A stretch of 64,000 nt of DNA from contig CAWEGB010000006.1 in NCBI GenBank assembly GCA_963808545.1, positions 62,001-126,000 on the forward strand, given 5' to 3'. Shown here piece after piece: positions 1 to 7,595 of this stretch (the stretch's first letter is position 1; every line of letters starts with the position of its first letter). The position numbers and the translations under genes were made by a program. The notes under the pieces were generated by a model. That model ran no database searches. It had not been told where the DNA came from and saw nothing but the letters and a program-made list of their open reading frames with translations. The stretch comes from JACVRW01 sp963808545 (GTDB lineage: Bacteria > Actinomycetota > Thermoleophilia > Solirubrobacterales > Thermoleophilaceae).

Positions 1-870
1 AGCGTGTACCAGGCGCGCGGACGCCGGGGCTGCATCCAGGACCTGACCAAGAGCGCGCGCAGGCCGGGCCGGTGCTGGTCCTCGCCGGGCCTGCCCGGTG
101 GCCGGGACCGGCGGGCCGAGTTCCTGCTGGCCGAGCCGCCGCTGCGACGGCTGGGGCGGCTCGTGGGGCAGGCGGTCCGATACGCCCGCGGCCGGGATGT
201 CTACGCGGTGGAGGCCAACAGCGTGTCCAAGCGCGGCTCACGCGGCGTGAGCGACACGATGGTCAACGCGCTCTGGGGCCTCGACTGGATGTTCACGATG
301 GCCGCCCGCGGCGTGAGGGGAGTGAACATCCAGCACGCCGACCGCTGGGACAACAACCCGCTGCTGCGGCCGGGAGGCCACGGGTTCGCTCCCTACAACC
401 CGATCGGGCTCACCAACGGAGCCATCGACGCCAAGCCGCTCTACTACGCGATGCTGCTGTTCGGCCAGTACGCCACCGGAACCGCGGCGGGCCAGAGCCA
501 GGCTCGGATCGAGCGCCTGAAGCCGGATGGCCCGACGACGATCAAGGCCTGGCGCGCCCGCGCCGGGCAGACCAACAGCGTGTTCCTGATCAACAAGGAC
601 GCGTCGGTGGCCCCGGCAACGACGGACGACGTGGTGCGCCTCGCGCCCAGCTCTCCGGCCGCGGATTGCTACGCCCTCTGGCTGCGGGGGGACGACGGGA
701 CGATCAAGAGCCCCACGGCCTCTTTGGGCAACCCACTGGAGAATCGCTGGGCCAGGGTGGATGCCGAGGGCAACGTGCCGGAGTGGCACTGGCGCCGCAT
801 CGAGCCCGAGAACGGGCAGTACCCGATACCCGTGCGCCGCGGGGACGCGGTGGTGGTGAGGTTCTGGTGA
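1..870 (+). CDS. GH79-like glycoside hydrolase, C-terminal part (5' truncated by window edge)
   Basis: The reading frame is already open at base 1, so the N-terminal part lies outside the window. About 289 residues are visible. The segment VEANSVS, followed by GVSD, ALWGLDWMF and GVRGVNIQ, resembles the region around the nucleophile Glu of family GH79 (beta-glucuronidase/heparanase-like) enzymes; the Glu codon is at 211-213. The last ~120 residues fit the C-terminal beta domain of that family. The first ~45 residues are Arg/Gly-rich and look unlike the family, so an indel near 20-130 is possible. Substrate cannot be told. Family call moderate, function inferred. Confidence 0.6.
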   Translation, partial: SVYQARGRRGCIQDLTKSARRPGRCWSSPGLPGGRDRRAEFLLAEPPLRRLGRLVGQAVRYARGRDVYAVEANSVSKRGSRGVSDTMVNALWGLDWMFTMAARGVRGVNIQHADRWDNNPLLRPGGHGFAPYNPIGLTNGAIDAKPLYYAMLLFGQYATGTAAGQSQARIERLKPDGPTTIKAWRARAGQTNSVFLINKDASVAPATTDDVVRLAPSSPAADCYALWLRGDDGTIKSPTASLGNPLENRWARVDAEGNVPEWHWRRIEPENGQYPIPVRRGDAVVVRFW

Positions 871-886
871 CCGGGTTGGACCGGCG

Positions 887-1090
887 CTAGCCGGCCTCGT
901 CGGGCTCGTCGGGCTCGTCGGAGGAGCGCCGCTGTTCCTCGCGCACCGCGTCCTCGCCGGGCCCGTCCGCGTCGCCGTGGTCCCGCGCGTCGTCGTCCTT
1001 GTCCGGACCCTCGACGCGACGGCGCTCCTCGGTGAAGCGCTGCCGGTCGTCGTCCGTCCTGGCCACCGCGGACTGCAGCGTGCGCAGCAT
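887..1090 (-). CDS. Small highly charged hypothetical protein
   Basis: A 67-aa ORF starts with ATG 4 bases after the transaldolase stop, in the same direction, so it would be the last gene of that unit. It is rich in Asp, Glu and Arg and ends in an acidic DEPDEPDE-type repeat, with no recognised domain. A longer form of this frame (to 1258) lies inside the transaldolase gene and looks like its shadow, so the ATG at 1090 is preferred. It could also be a chance ORF; the evidence is position and acidic composition only. Confidence 0.4.
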   Translation of the reverse strand: MLRTLQSAVARTDDDRQRFTEERRRVEGPDKDDDARDHGDADGPGEDAVREEQRRSSDEPDEPDEAG

Positions 1091-1094
1091 GCCG

Positions 1095-2222
1095 CTAGCG
1101 GCGCCCCGCCGGCGCGAGCTCTCGGCTCTTGCGCTCGAGCGTCTCGAGGAGCGAGCTGTAGGAGTCCGCGAACGCCTGGACTCCTTCGTCCACCAGCTGG
1201 CGCAGGACGATGTCGTCCACGTCCACCCCGGCGTCGCGGATCTCGCGCATGACCGCATGGGCCGCGTCCACGTCGCGGTCGACGGTACGGGCTGCCGTTC
1301 CGTGGTCGCGCGCGGCCTCGATCGTCGCGTCGGGCATCGTGTTCACCGTGTCCGGGCCGATCAGCTCGTCCACGTAGAGCGTGTCCGGATAGTCGGGATT
1401 CTTGGTCGAGGTCGAGCCCCACAGCGGGCGCTGGACATGTGCGCCCGCCCGCTCGAGACGCTGCCAGCGCTCTCCCGAGAACATCCGCTGGAAGGACTCG
1501 TAGGCGATCTTCGCGTTCGCGACGGCCGCCCGCCCGCGAAGCTCCTCACGGCCCGCCTGCTCGAGAGCGTCGTCGACCTTCGTGTCCACGCGCGAGACGA
1601 AGAAGCTCGCCACCGACGCCGAGTCCTCGATCGGCTTGCCGGCGTCCAGCCGCCGCTCGAGCCCCGACAGGTACGCGTTGGCGATCTCCTCGTAGCGCGA
1701 CACTGCGAACAGCAGCGTGACGTTCACGTTCAGGCCGGCCGCGGTGAGCTCCTCGAAGGCGCGCACCCCCTCGGGAGTGCCGGGCACCTTGATCAGCAGG
1801 TTGGGCTTGTCGATGGCGTCGCGATGGCGGTGGGCCGCCTCGATCGAGCCGTCGGTGTCGTGCGCCAGGTCCGCGGGCAGCTCGAACGAGACGAAGCCGT
1901 CCTGGCCCTCGGTGCGCTCATACACCGGGAGCAGTACGTCGGCGGCGTCGCGCACGTCGCGGTAGGCGAGGCGCTCGAACAGCTCCTGCGGGTCTTGGGT
2001 CTCGTTCAGCAGCTCGCTGAACGCGTCGTCGTAGCTGTCCGACTGCCCCATCCCCTTCTCGAAGATGGTCGGGTTGGAGGTGACCCCGGAGATGCCGTCC
2101 TCCTCGATGAGGGTCTCCAGAGTTCCCTCCGTGATCAGGTCGCGGTTGAGGTTGTCGATCCAGACCGACTGTCCCTCGGCCTCGATCTCCTTCAAGCGGT
2201 TCGGCGATGCGGCTTGCTCCAT
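1095..2222 (-). CDS. tal: Transaldolase
   Basis: A 375-aa protein of the pentose phosphate pathway that moves a dihydroxyacetone unit from sedoheptulose-7-phosphate to glyceraldehyde-3-phosphate. The N-terminus carries SVWIDNL and the GVTSNPTIFEK signature typical of the actinobacterial/cyanobacterial transaldolase subfamily. LLIKVPGTPEG contains the Schiff-base Lys, followed by NVTLLF; WGSTSTKNP and TVNTMPD also match the family. The frame is open upstream to 2339, but the ATG at 2222 (MEQAASPNRL) fits known family N-termini. No strong Shine-Dalgarno is visible. A small acidic ORF follows directly. Confidence 0.95.
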   Translation of the reverse strand: MEQAASPNRLKEIEAEGQSVWIDNLNRDLITEGTLETLIEEDGISGVTSNPTIFEKGMGQSDSYDDAFSELLNETQDPQELFERLAYRDVRDAADVLLPVYERTEGQDGFVSFELPADLAHDTDGSIEAAHRHRDAIDKPNLLIKVPGTPEGVRAFEELTAAGLNVNVTLLFAVSRYEEIANAYLSGLERRLDAGKPIEDSASVASFFVSRVDTKVDDALEQAGREELRGRAAVANAKIAYESFQRMFSGERWQRLERAGAHVQRPLWGSTSTKNPDYPDTLYVDELIGPDTVNTMPDATIEAARDHGTAARTVDRDVDAAHAVMREIRDAGVDVDDIVLRQLVDEGVQAFADSYSSLLETLERKSRELAPAGRR

Positions 2223-2266
2223 GATCAATAGGTACCCAACCAGGCGTGCGCGTACCCGCCGAACCG

Positions 2267-2698
2267 TCAGTTCGCTCGCTCGAGGCGTATCCGCATCCAC
2301 GGCCGCCAGGAGGCGCCGTCGTCGTCGGTGCGCCGCCACCGAATGTCGGCGCTCCTGCCGTCATCGGAGATGCGCATGGTCGCCTCGGCGCCGGTCGAGC
2401 CGAAGCTCCAGACACCATCCGCGCCGACCCTGGCCTGCGAGGTCTCCTCGCCACCCTGGTTGTCGTAGGCGCGGGTGGGGAAGGCGCCCACCTCGGCGTC
2501 CCAGGGCCCGATCACCTCGAGCGCCTCGACCTGCTCATCTCCCATGCGCACATCCACGCGATGGACGACGAAGTGCTCGCCGAGGCGCTCGTAGTGATCG
2601 TGGCCGTCCACGGCGGCGACGACGGTCTCGCCGTCGCCGCCGAAGACCTCGCCCCGGGTTCTCCAGCTGCCCAGGAGCGGTTCGACCGCAGGGGCCAT
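2267..2698 (-). CDS. DUF1579-like/lipocalin-fold small protein
   Basis: A 143-aa protein whose ATG overlaps the TGA of the upstream SRPBCC gene (TGATG), so translation is probably coupled. It begins with LLGSWRTRGEV, then has alternating beta-strand-like segments and a late WRPWMRIRLERA strand. This fits a small beta-barrel family of the DUF1579 type, usually found beside ArsR/SRPBCC genes. It is third in the operon behind the ArsR operator at 3516-3539. Biochemical role unknown. Confidence 0.75.
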   Translation of the reverse strand: MAPAVEPLLGSWRTRGEVFGGDGETVVAAVDGHDHYERLGEHFVVHRVDVRMGDEQVEALEVIGPWDAEVGAFPTRAYDNQGGEETSQARVGADGVWSFGSTGAEATMRISDDGRSADIRWRRTDDDGASWRPWMRIRLERAN

Positions 2699-3195
2699 CA
2701 GCGCGAGCCGAGCCTCTCGATCAGCTCGTCGAGACGCTGGTAGGTCTCGTTCATACCCTCCTCCATACCCGACCCGAGCATGCCGTCGCGCTCCTCGGTG
2801 GTGTGGAAGAGCGAGCTGCTCACCAGCTTGGTGCGCTCGCCGAGGTCCTCGAACACGGCGGTGTCCACCGACACATGCCCGGGCATTCCCTCCCATTCGA
2901 AGGTCTGCACGATCCGGTCGGGAGGGCTCACCTCGCGGTAGGTCCCCCTGAAGGCGGTCTCGCTGCCGTCCGAGTTACGGGTCACGTAGCGCCAGCTGCC
3001 GCCGTTGCGCACGTCCATCTCGTCGACGATGGTCGTGGTCCCGCGCGGGCCCCACCACTCCGGGATCAGCTCCGGGTCGGTGAAGAGCTCGAACACCCTG
3101 TCGCGCGGTGCATCGAAGATGCGCTCGACGTGGATCTCCCTCTCGGTCGGCGTGGTCACGGTGGCGCGGCGCGCCTCCTGCTGATCACTGGTCAT
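2698..3195 (-). CDS. SRPBCC (AHSA1-like) protein
   Basis: A 165-aa START/Bet v1-fold protein. Residues ~20-40 (HVERIFDAPRDRVFELFTDP) and EWWGPRGTTT are hallmarks of the AHSA1 subfamily found in ArsR-SRPBCC pairs. Its ATG overlaps the stop of the arsR gene by 4 bases, and its stop overlaps the next ATG. The fold makes a hydrophobic pocket for small ligands; the ligand is not evident. The start at 3195 is preferred over an upstream in-frame ATG at 3279 because of the overlap and the AAGGAGACC-like ribosome site 4-12 bases before it. Confidence 0.9.
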   Translation of the reverse strand: MTSDQQEARRATVTTPTEREIHVERIFDAPRDRVFELFTDPELIPEWWGPRGTTTIVDEMDVRNGGSWRYVTRNSDGSETAFRGTYREVSPPDRIVQTFEWEGMPGHVSVDTAVFEDLGERTKLVSSSLFHTTEERDGMLGSGMEEGMNETYQRLDELIERLGSR

Positions 3196-3527
3196 TGCTG
3201 GTCTCCTTTCGTTCGTTCGACGAGCTCCCCGAACCGGTCGAGGCGCTCGTCCAGCATCCGCCGGTACATCCCGATCCACTGCTCGATGTCCTCGAGCCGG
3301 CGCGGGCCGAGGTTGCAGTGCCGCGCCCGCCCCACTTTCTCGGTGGTCACCAGCTCGGCCTCTTCCAGCACGCGCACATGCTTCTTCATGCCGGTGAGAG
3401 AGATGCCGAACGGCTCGGCCAGCTCGGTGATGGTCGCGCCCTCGCGCCCGAGGCGCTCGAGGATCCCCCGGCGGGTGGGATCCGCGAGCGCGGCGAAAGT
3501 GCGATCGATCTGTGAATACTGAACCAC
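3192..3527 (-). CDS. ArsR-family winged-helix repressor
   Basis: A 111-aa DNA-binding protein. DRTFAALADPTRRGILERL is the typical first helix; GISLTGMKKHVRVLEEAEL is the recognition helix-turn-helix. No metal-binding Cys pair is seen, as usual for the SRPBCC-linked subfamily. The GTG at 3527 is chosen because homologues begin VQYSQ(I/L)D at this point. This start lies inside a perfect 24-bp palindrome and 7 nt after a TATACT box, so the transcript is probably leaderless and the protein probably represses its own operon (arsR, SRPBCC, DUF1579-like). The longer ORF to 3563 would start upstream of that box. Confidence 0.92.
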   Translation of the reverse strand: MVQYSQIDRTFAALADPTRRGILERLGREGATITELAEPFGISLTGMKKHVRVLEEAELVTTEKVGRARHCNLGPRRLEDIEQWIGMYRRMLDERLDRFGELVERTKGDQQ

Positions 3528-3563
3528 TTGGTTCAGTATAGCGGACGCCGAGAGCGATCGCAA
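3516..3563 (-). promoter_or_regulatory. Promoter and ArsR operator of the arsR-SRPBCC operon
   Basis: On the minus strand there is a TTGCGA -35 box (3563-3558), a 17-nt spacer, and a TATACT -10 box (3540-3535). A perfect palindrome with 11-bp arms, ATACTGAACCA and TGGTTCAGTAT separated by 2 bases, spans 3516-3539. It covers the -10 box and the GTG start codon at 3527. The core GAACCA/TGGTTC resembles operators of ArsR regulators paired with SRPBCC proteins. A bound repressor would block both RNA polymerase and the predicted leaderless start. Confidence 0.82.
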
Positions 3564-3588
3564 CCCCGGCTCGGTTCCCAGCGCCCGG

Positions 3589-4452
3589 CTACTCGGGCGG
3601 CACGTACTTGCTGGCGGTGAAGACGGCGCCCTGCGGGTCGCTGAGCACGGTCATCCTCACCCATGGTGCGTCGAACGGAGGCACCAGCACCTTGCCGCCC
3701 AGGTCGGTGACCGCCGCCGCGGTCGCGTCTGCGTCGTCGACAGCGAAGGTGATGCTCCAGTGTGCCGGGGTCTCACCCGAGTCGTCGTCGCCGTCCATCG
3801 GGCGCAGCCAGGCGACCACGTCCTCGAAGCCCTCAGGCGCGCCGTCCGCGGCCATGCGGCTGCGCAGGTCGGGATCGCGCTGCTCGAGGAAGTCGCCGTA
3901 GCCGGCGAGGCGCCACATGGTGAAGCCGCCGTCGCCCAGGTCCACGCTGTTCGCCTCCCAGCCGAACACCGCGCCGTAGAAGGCCTCGGCGCCCTTGGGG
4001 TCGCGGGTGTTGAGCTCGCTGAAGTTCCAGGTGCCCGGCTCGTTGACCAGCTGGGCGCCCCTGTGCTCTCCCGCCTGCCAGACGCAGAAGGCGGCGCCCT
4101 CGGGGTCGGCCAGCACGGCCATACGGCCGGAGCCCATGACGTCGAAGGGCTCGGTCAGCACGCTTCCGCCGGCCTCCTTGGCCTTCGCGGCCGTCTCGTC
4201 GGCGTCATCGACCCACATATAGGTGTTCCACCTGGCCATGGGCGGCATCCCGTCGGGCTGAGAGCCCACCGCGGCCACGTCGCGGCCGCGCAGACGGCCG
4301 ACCAGGTAGCGCCCCGGCGAGTCGGCGGGCATCACGTCCTCGAACTCCCAGCCGAACACGCCTCCGTAGAAGCGGGCCGCTGCGTCAGGGTCGGGCTGCG
4401 GGGTGTCGACCCAACACGGCACTCCGGCCGGATATCCGTCTCGCTCTAGCAC
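3589..4452 (-). CDS. VOC-family protein with two glyoxalase-like domains
   Basis: A 287-aa protein with two tandem VOC modules. Each has the AARFYGGVFGW / AEAFYGAVFGWE type helix and ends in a strand such as VLADPEGAAFCVWQ or VLSDPQGAVFTASK. Such proteins are often annotated as glyoxalase/bleomycin-resistance or hydroxylase-like; the ligand is unknown. The GTG at 4452 is preferred over an upstream in-frame start at 4485 because AAGGGAG lies just before it on the coding strand. It lies upstream of the arsR promoter in the same direction. Confidence 0.85.
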   Translation of the reverse strand: MLERDGYPAGVPCWVDTPQPDPDAAARFYGGVFGWEFEDVMPADSPGRYLVGRLRGRDVAAVGSQPDGMPPMARWNTYMWVDDADETAAKAKEAGGSVLTEPFDVMGSGRMAVLADPEGAAFCVWQAGEHRGAQLVNEPGTWNFSELNTRDPKGAEAFYGAVFGWEANSVDLGDGGFTMWRLAGYGDFLEQRDPDLRSRMAADGAPEGFEDVVAWLRPMDGDDDSGETPAHWSITFAVDDADATAAAVTDLGGKVLVPPFDAPWVRMTVLSDPQGAVFTASKYVPPE

Positions 4453-4522
4453 TCTGCTCCCTTCGCGGTTGGACCGAAGGACCACACGCTAGGCGGAATT
4501 TAGGCCTACTACTGTCCTCGAC

Positions 4523-4864
4523 TCAATCGAGGTCCCAGCCGAAGTAGACCTCCACGCTGTTGACCCGGTCGTCCTCGAATCCGAAGATCTCGGTGTTGCG
4601 AAAGCGCGTGCCGTTCGCCCTCGTGGCTTCGTAGGTCACCACGACCTCGTCGTTGGCCTCGAACAAGCGCTTGAACTCGAACGCGTCGATGGTCTGCGAG
4701 CCCGGCCAGCAGCGCTCGAAGTAGGTCTCGCGGTCGATGCCCACGTCGGGTGGCGCGGAGAACACGAAGTCCTCGGCCAGGCGCCGCTCCACGAGCGCGC
4801 GATCAGCGCTCTCGTATGCGCGGTAAACGTCGCGGACTGTCTGCAGGCGGTCGGTGTTGGTCAC
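4523..4864 (-). CDS. NTF2/SnoaL-like small protein
   Basis: A 113-aa alpha+beta protein with an NTF2-like pattern: RDVYRAYESADRALVERRLAEDFVF, PGSQTIDAFEF, and a final NSVEVYFGWDLD strand. Members range from polyketide cyclases to ketosteroid isomerases, and many are of unknown function. GTG at 4864 is chosen because GAAGGGAA precedes it; the ATG at 4891 has no usable ribosome site. Its stop lies about 70 bases from the start of the VOC gene. Confidence 0.8.
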   Translation of the reverse strand: MTNTDRLQTVRDVYRAYESADRALVERRLAEDFVFSAPPDVGIDRETYFERCWPGSQTIDAFEFKRLFEANDEVVVTYEATRANGTRFRNTEIFGFEDDRVNSVEVYFGWDLD

Positions 4865-5011
4865 GGTGCGTTCCCTTCGCGTCGAGTTCATGGAGGAGAC
4901 CGGCCGTTCACGGGAAACTGATCGTTGCCCAGGTCATCCAAACCGGGTGATGCCTGCGTTCGCCTGCTGAGAGACAGTGGGCTGCTGTCGAAGTCAACCA
5001 AGGAGGCAGAC

Positions 5012-5410
5012 ATGAGAGGCGCGGGTCGAGTTGTATTCGCGGCGACGATGCTGTTGATCGTCGGGACGCTCAACATCATCTATGGCATCGGCGCGCTGGA
5101 CGGCGCGAACATCTTCGTCAACGATCAGAGGTTCGTGCTGACCAACCTCAACACCTTGGGTTGGGTGCTGATCGTCCTCGGCGTGATTCAGCTCGCCGGC
5201 GGCTTCTCGCTGATGGCCGGCAACACCTACGGACGGGTGATCGGGATCATCGGGGGCAGCCTCGGTGCGATAGGCGCACTCCTGTCGATCGGCGGGTCCT
5301 ACCCGTGGTGGTCGCTGGCGATCTTCTTCCTGTGCGTGTACATCGTGCACGGCATCCTGGTCTTCGGGGAGGACGAGCGGGCCGCGCGGCCGCCTGAGGG
5401 AGCGCGATAA
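5012..5410 (+). CDS. DUF7144-type four-helix membrane protein
   Basis: A 132-aa integral membrane protein with about four hydrophobic segments (residues ~8-30, 53-73, 77-98, 100-117). AAGGAGG lies 6 bases before the ATG at 5012, which fixes the start over an in-frame ATG at 4925. The pattern IIYGIGAL, WVLIVLGVIQL and AGNTYGRVIGI matches small actinobacterial membrane proteins of the DUF7144 type. Role unknown. Confidence 0.8.
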   Translation: MRGAGRVVFAATMLLIVGTLNIIYGIGALDGANIFVNDQRFVLTNLNTLGWVLIVLGVIQLAGGFSLMAGNTYGRVIGIIGGSLGAIGALLSIGGSYPWWSLAIFFLCVYIVHGILVFGEDERAARPPEGAR

Positions 5411-5418
5411 GGGGATCG

Positions 5419-5898
5419 CTATTCCGGAGCGACGTCGGCGACGCGCTCTAGATCGGACGCCACCGTTTTCAGCGGCACCGTGGTGACGATCTCGACGTCT
5501 GCTCCGGCGCGCAGCCGTGGTTCGAACTCGACGAGGTCCCGGGCGATCTTCTCGCGTTGGGCGGAGGTGGAGCCGAACGAATTGCCGGTGCGTGTGGCCA
5601 CGCGAGCCAGCATGACGTCCAGCGGGGCGCTCAACAGCACGACCGCGTCGAAGCTGGGGTAGAAGCGCGTCTGGTTCACAACGCAGCCGGCGACGAACAA
5701 CACGCCGTCGACCTGCTCGTCGAGGAGGGCGGCCATCCGGTGCTCGTCCCACACCGGCTCGGGCTCATCGGCGGTCTCGAGCTCGACGATCCACCCCTCG
5801 TCGTCGGTGTCGACCACCGCGTGGCCGCGCTGAGCGAGTTCCGCCAGTACGGACGACTTGCCGGTTCCCGACATGCCGGTGATCAGCACGCGCGGCAT
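5419..5898 (-). CDS. AAA/adenylate-kinase-like P-loop protein
   Basis: A 159-aa P-loop NTPase. GMSGTGKSS near the N-terminus is a Walker A motif, followed by DTDDEGW, which resembles the acceptor-binding part of small-molecule kinases. VLLSAPLDVMLARVATRTGN is a lid-like Arg segment. The size fits nucleoside/shikimate-kinase-like proteins; the substrate is not evident. It converges on the DUF7144-type gene with 8 bases between stops. Confidence 0.8.
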   Translation of the reverse strand: MPRVLITGMSGTGKSSVLAELAQRGHAVVDTDDEGWIVELETADEPEPVWDEHRMAALLDEQVDGVLFVAGCVVNQTRFYPSFDAVVLLSAPLDVMLARVATRTGNSFGSTSAQREKIARDLVEFEPRLRAGADVEIVTTVPLKTVASDLERVADVAPE

Positions 5899-5929
5899 CC
5901 CTGCGGAATACCACAGGTTCAGCTCGCCA

Positions 5930-6148
5930 TCACCACTTGAGCTCGATCTCGAGCTCGCGCTCCTTCTCCTCGATCTCGATCTCGAGCTTGAACTCGACCT
6001 CGTCGGGCACGAACACCTTGAAGTGCAGCCCGCCGCGGTCGAACTTGATCTCGTTGTCCTTGGCGAGCGCGTCGGCGAGGGCGCGTAGGCGCGCGGCGGC
6101 GTCCTTGCGGCTCAGCCGTTCCTTCTCGGTGATCTCCATCAGGTCCAT
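5930..6148 (-). CDS. Amphi-Trp domain protein
   Basis: A 72-aa protein. MEITEKERLSRKDAAARLRALADAL and a C-terminal beta segment rich in alternating Glu/Leu/Ile ending in Lys-Trp are the features of the amphi-Trp domain. CAAGGAGGCCCGA precedes the ATG. The alternating Glu codons give a low-complexity DNA tract at 5940-6000. It overlaps the end of the upstream diacylglycerol-kinase-like gene by 10 bases, suggesting co-expression. Function is unknown; the strand pattern suggests membrane or protein contact. Confidence 0.88.
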   Translation of the reverse strand: MDLMEITEKERLSRKDAAARLRALADALAKDNEIKFDRGGLHFKVFVPDEVEFKLEIEIEEKERELEIELKW

Positions 6149-7455
6149 TCGGGCCTCCTTGTCGTTGACTTGGACGGTTGGTCGGGACGGCCTCGGGCGA
6201 TTCGCACCAGGTCGACGAGGCCCGCCCGGACGCCCTCGGGAGCCATGGCCGAGGGCGAGGCGCCGGGGTGCCGGCGCGCGATTCTCACCCGCAGGACGCC
6301 CGGCCTGATCCGAAAGCGAAGCGGTGGCTCGAGCACGAGCGCCTCGCCGTCGACGCCGGCGGGCACGGGGCCATCGGCGTCGACCTCGAAGTCAGGGGCC
6401 GACCATTCGCGCCAGGGTCGCTGCAGGGACCGGCGGCCCTCGCTGCTTCCCGAGGGTGCCCCGAACACGGTGATGCCGAGCAGGCCGTCGTCGATGCGCG
6501 GCCGCGTGCCCGACCCGACGGCACGGCCGAGCCGGTAGCGGTTGTTCGAGACGAGCACCGCGGCACCGGAGTGATGCGCGTGGCCGCCCGGTCCCGTCCA
6601 GCGAAGGCTGAGCCCGCTGCCTCCGGGGCCGAGTACGTCAGGGACGGTGTCGAGCAGCGTGCGCAGCTTCGCGTCGCGATAGCCCTTGCGCTGGACGGCG
6701 TCGGCGTACAGCCCGAGCGAGACGTTGTTCACGAAGACGCGCTCGTTGATCTCAGCCAGGTCGACGATGCGCTCGCCGCCGTCGACGAAGGCGTCGAGGG
6801 CGCCCACCACGTCGTCACGGTCCACGCCGAGGTCGAGCGCGAAGTGGTTGCGCGTGCCGGCGGGCACGCACGCGTACGGCAGTCCGCGCTCCGCCGCCAT
6901 CGCCGCGACGATGGCCTGCGAGCCGTCGCCGCCCGCCATGGCCAGCCCGTCGGCGCCGCCTTCCACGGCCCGATGGACCAGCACTTCGAGGTCCTCCCCA
7001 GGCTTCAGCTCGATCGGCTCGATACCGCGCGTGCGTGCCTCGGCAGCCAGCGAGAAGCGCTCCGCCTTCCCGCCGCCCGAGCGCGGGTTGTAGAACAGCA
7101 CGGGCTGGCGCAGCGCCGGCGCGCCCGGCAACGTCACGTGAACCGCGAGGGTGGCGCGAGCGGCCGCCAGGGACACCACCAGCCCCGCCACGACCAGCAA
7201 CTGAGCGAGGAGAGAACCCCCGGTGACCAGTAGGACCACGGCACCGGCCAGCGCCAGCACGGCGACGGCCAGCCCAGCCAGGCGGGCGAACCCTCGACGC
7301 AGGGCGCCGTACCAGGCCCCCGCCGCGGCGATCACGACACAGCCGAGCAGGACCAGGCCACGCGGGAACTCGCTCACCGCCACGGCAACGGCGAGTGCCC
7401 CCGTGGCGGCCCCCACCACCAGCGCGATCAGGGCCGCGAGCTGCCGCTGCCTCAT
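6139..7455 (-). CDS. Diacylglycerol kinase-family protein with N-terminal membrane domain
   Basis: A 438-aa protein. Residues ~5-100 contain four hydrophobic helices; then comes a DAGK catalytic domain with LFYNPRSGGGKAE, AMAGGDGSQAIVA (GGDG nucleotide motif) and CVPAGTRNHFALDLG. Expected activity is ATP-dependent phosphorylation of a lipid or sphingoid-like alcohol at the membrane. The ATG at 7455 (MRQRQLAAL) is preferred; upstream sequence to 7653 is low-quality coding and overlaps the divergent DUF2252 gene. The amphi-Trp gene follows with overlap. Confidence 0.88.
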   Translation of the reverse strand: MRQRQLAALIALVVGAATGALAVAVAVSEFPRGLVLLGCVVIAAAGAWYGALRRGFARLAGLAVAVLALAGAVVLLVTGGSLLAQLLVVAGLVVSLAAARATLAVHVTLPGAPALRQPVLFYNPRSGGGKAERFSLAAEARTRGIEPIELKPGEDLEVLVHRAVEGGADGLAMAGGDGSQAIVAAMAAERGLPYACVPAGTRNHFALDLGVDRDDVVGALDAFVDGGERIVDLAEINERVFVNNVSLGLYADAVQRKGYRDAKLRTLLDTVPDVLGPGGSGLSLRWTGPGGHAHHSGAAVLVSNNRYRLGRAVGSGTRPRIDDGLLGITVFGAPSGSSEGRRSLQRPWREWSAPDFEVDADGPVPAGVDGEALVLEPPLRFRIRPGVLRVRIARRHPGASPSAMAPEGVRAGLVDLVRIARGRPDQPSKSTTRRPEWT

Positions 7456-7595
7456 GGGGTCGCGCAAGAACACCAGGACGCAAGCCTGCCGCGCCACCGG
7501 CGGGCGGTCATCGCCCCGATGGGGTGAGATCAGCCGTGATCTCATGCCATCTGGGTGATGCCCTCTCTGCCGAAGCGCGGTTGGATCCGACCCAC

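Noticed and set aside
238..1422. 394-aa minus-strand frame
   Set aside because: Antisense to the GH79-like gene and overlapping transaldolase; composition is the Arg/Gly/Ala bias of a GC-rich shadow frame.
5940..6000. Possible tandem repeat of GAGCTCGA-like units
   Set aside because: It is codon repetition for alternating Glu and Leu/Ile in the amphi-Trp protein, not an independent repeat.
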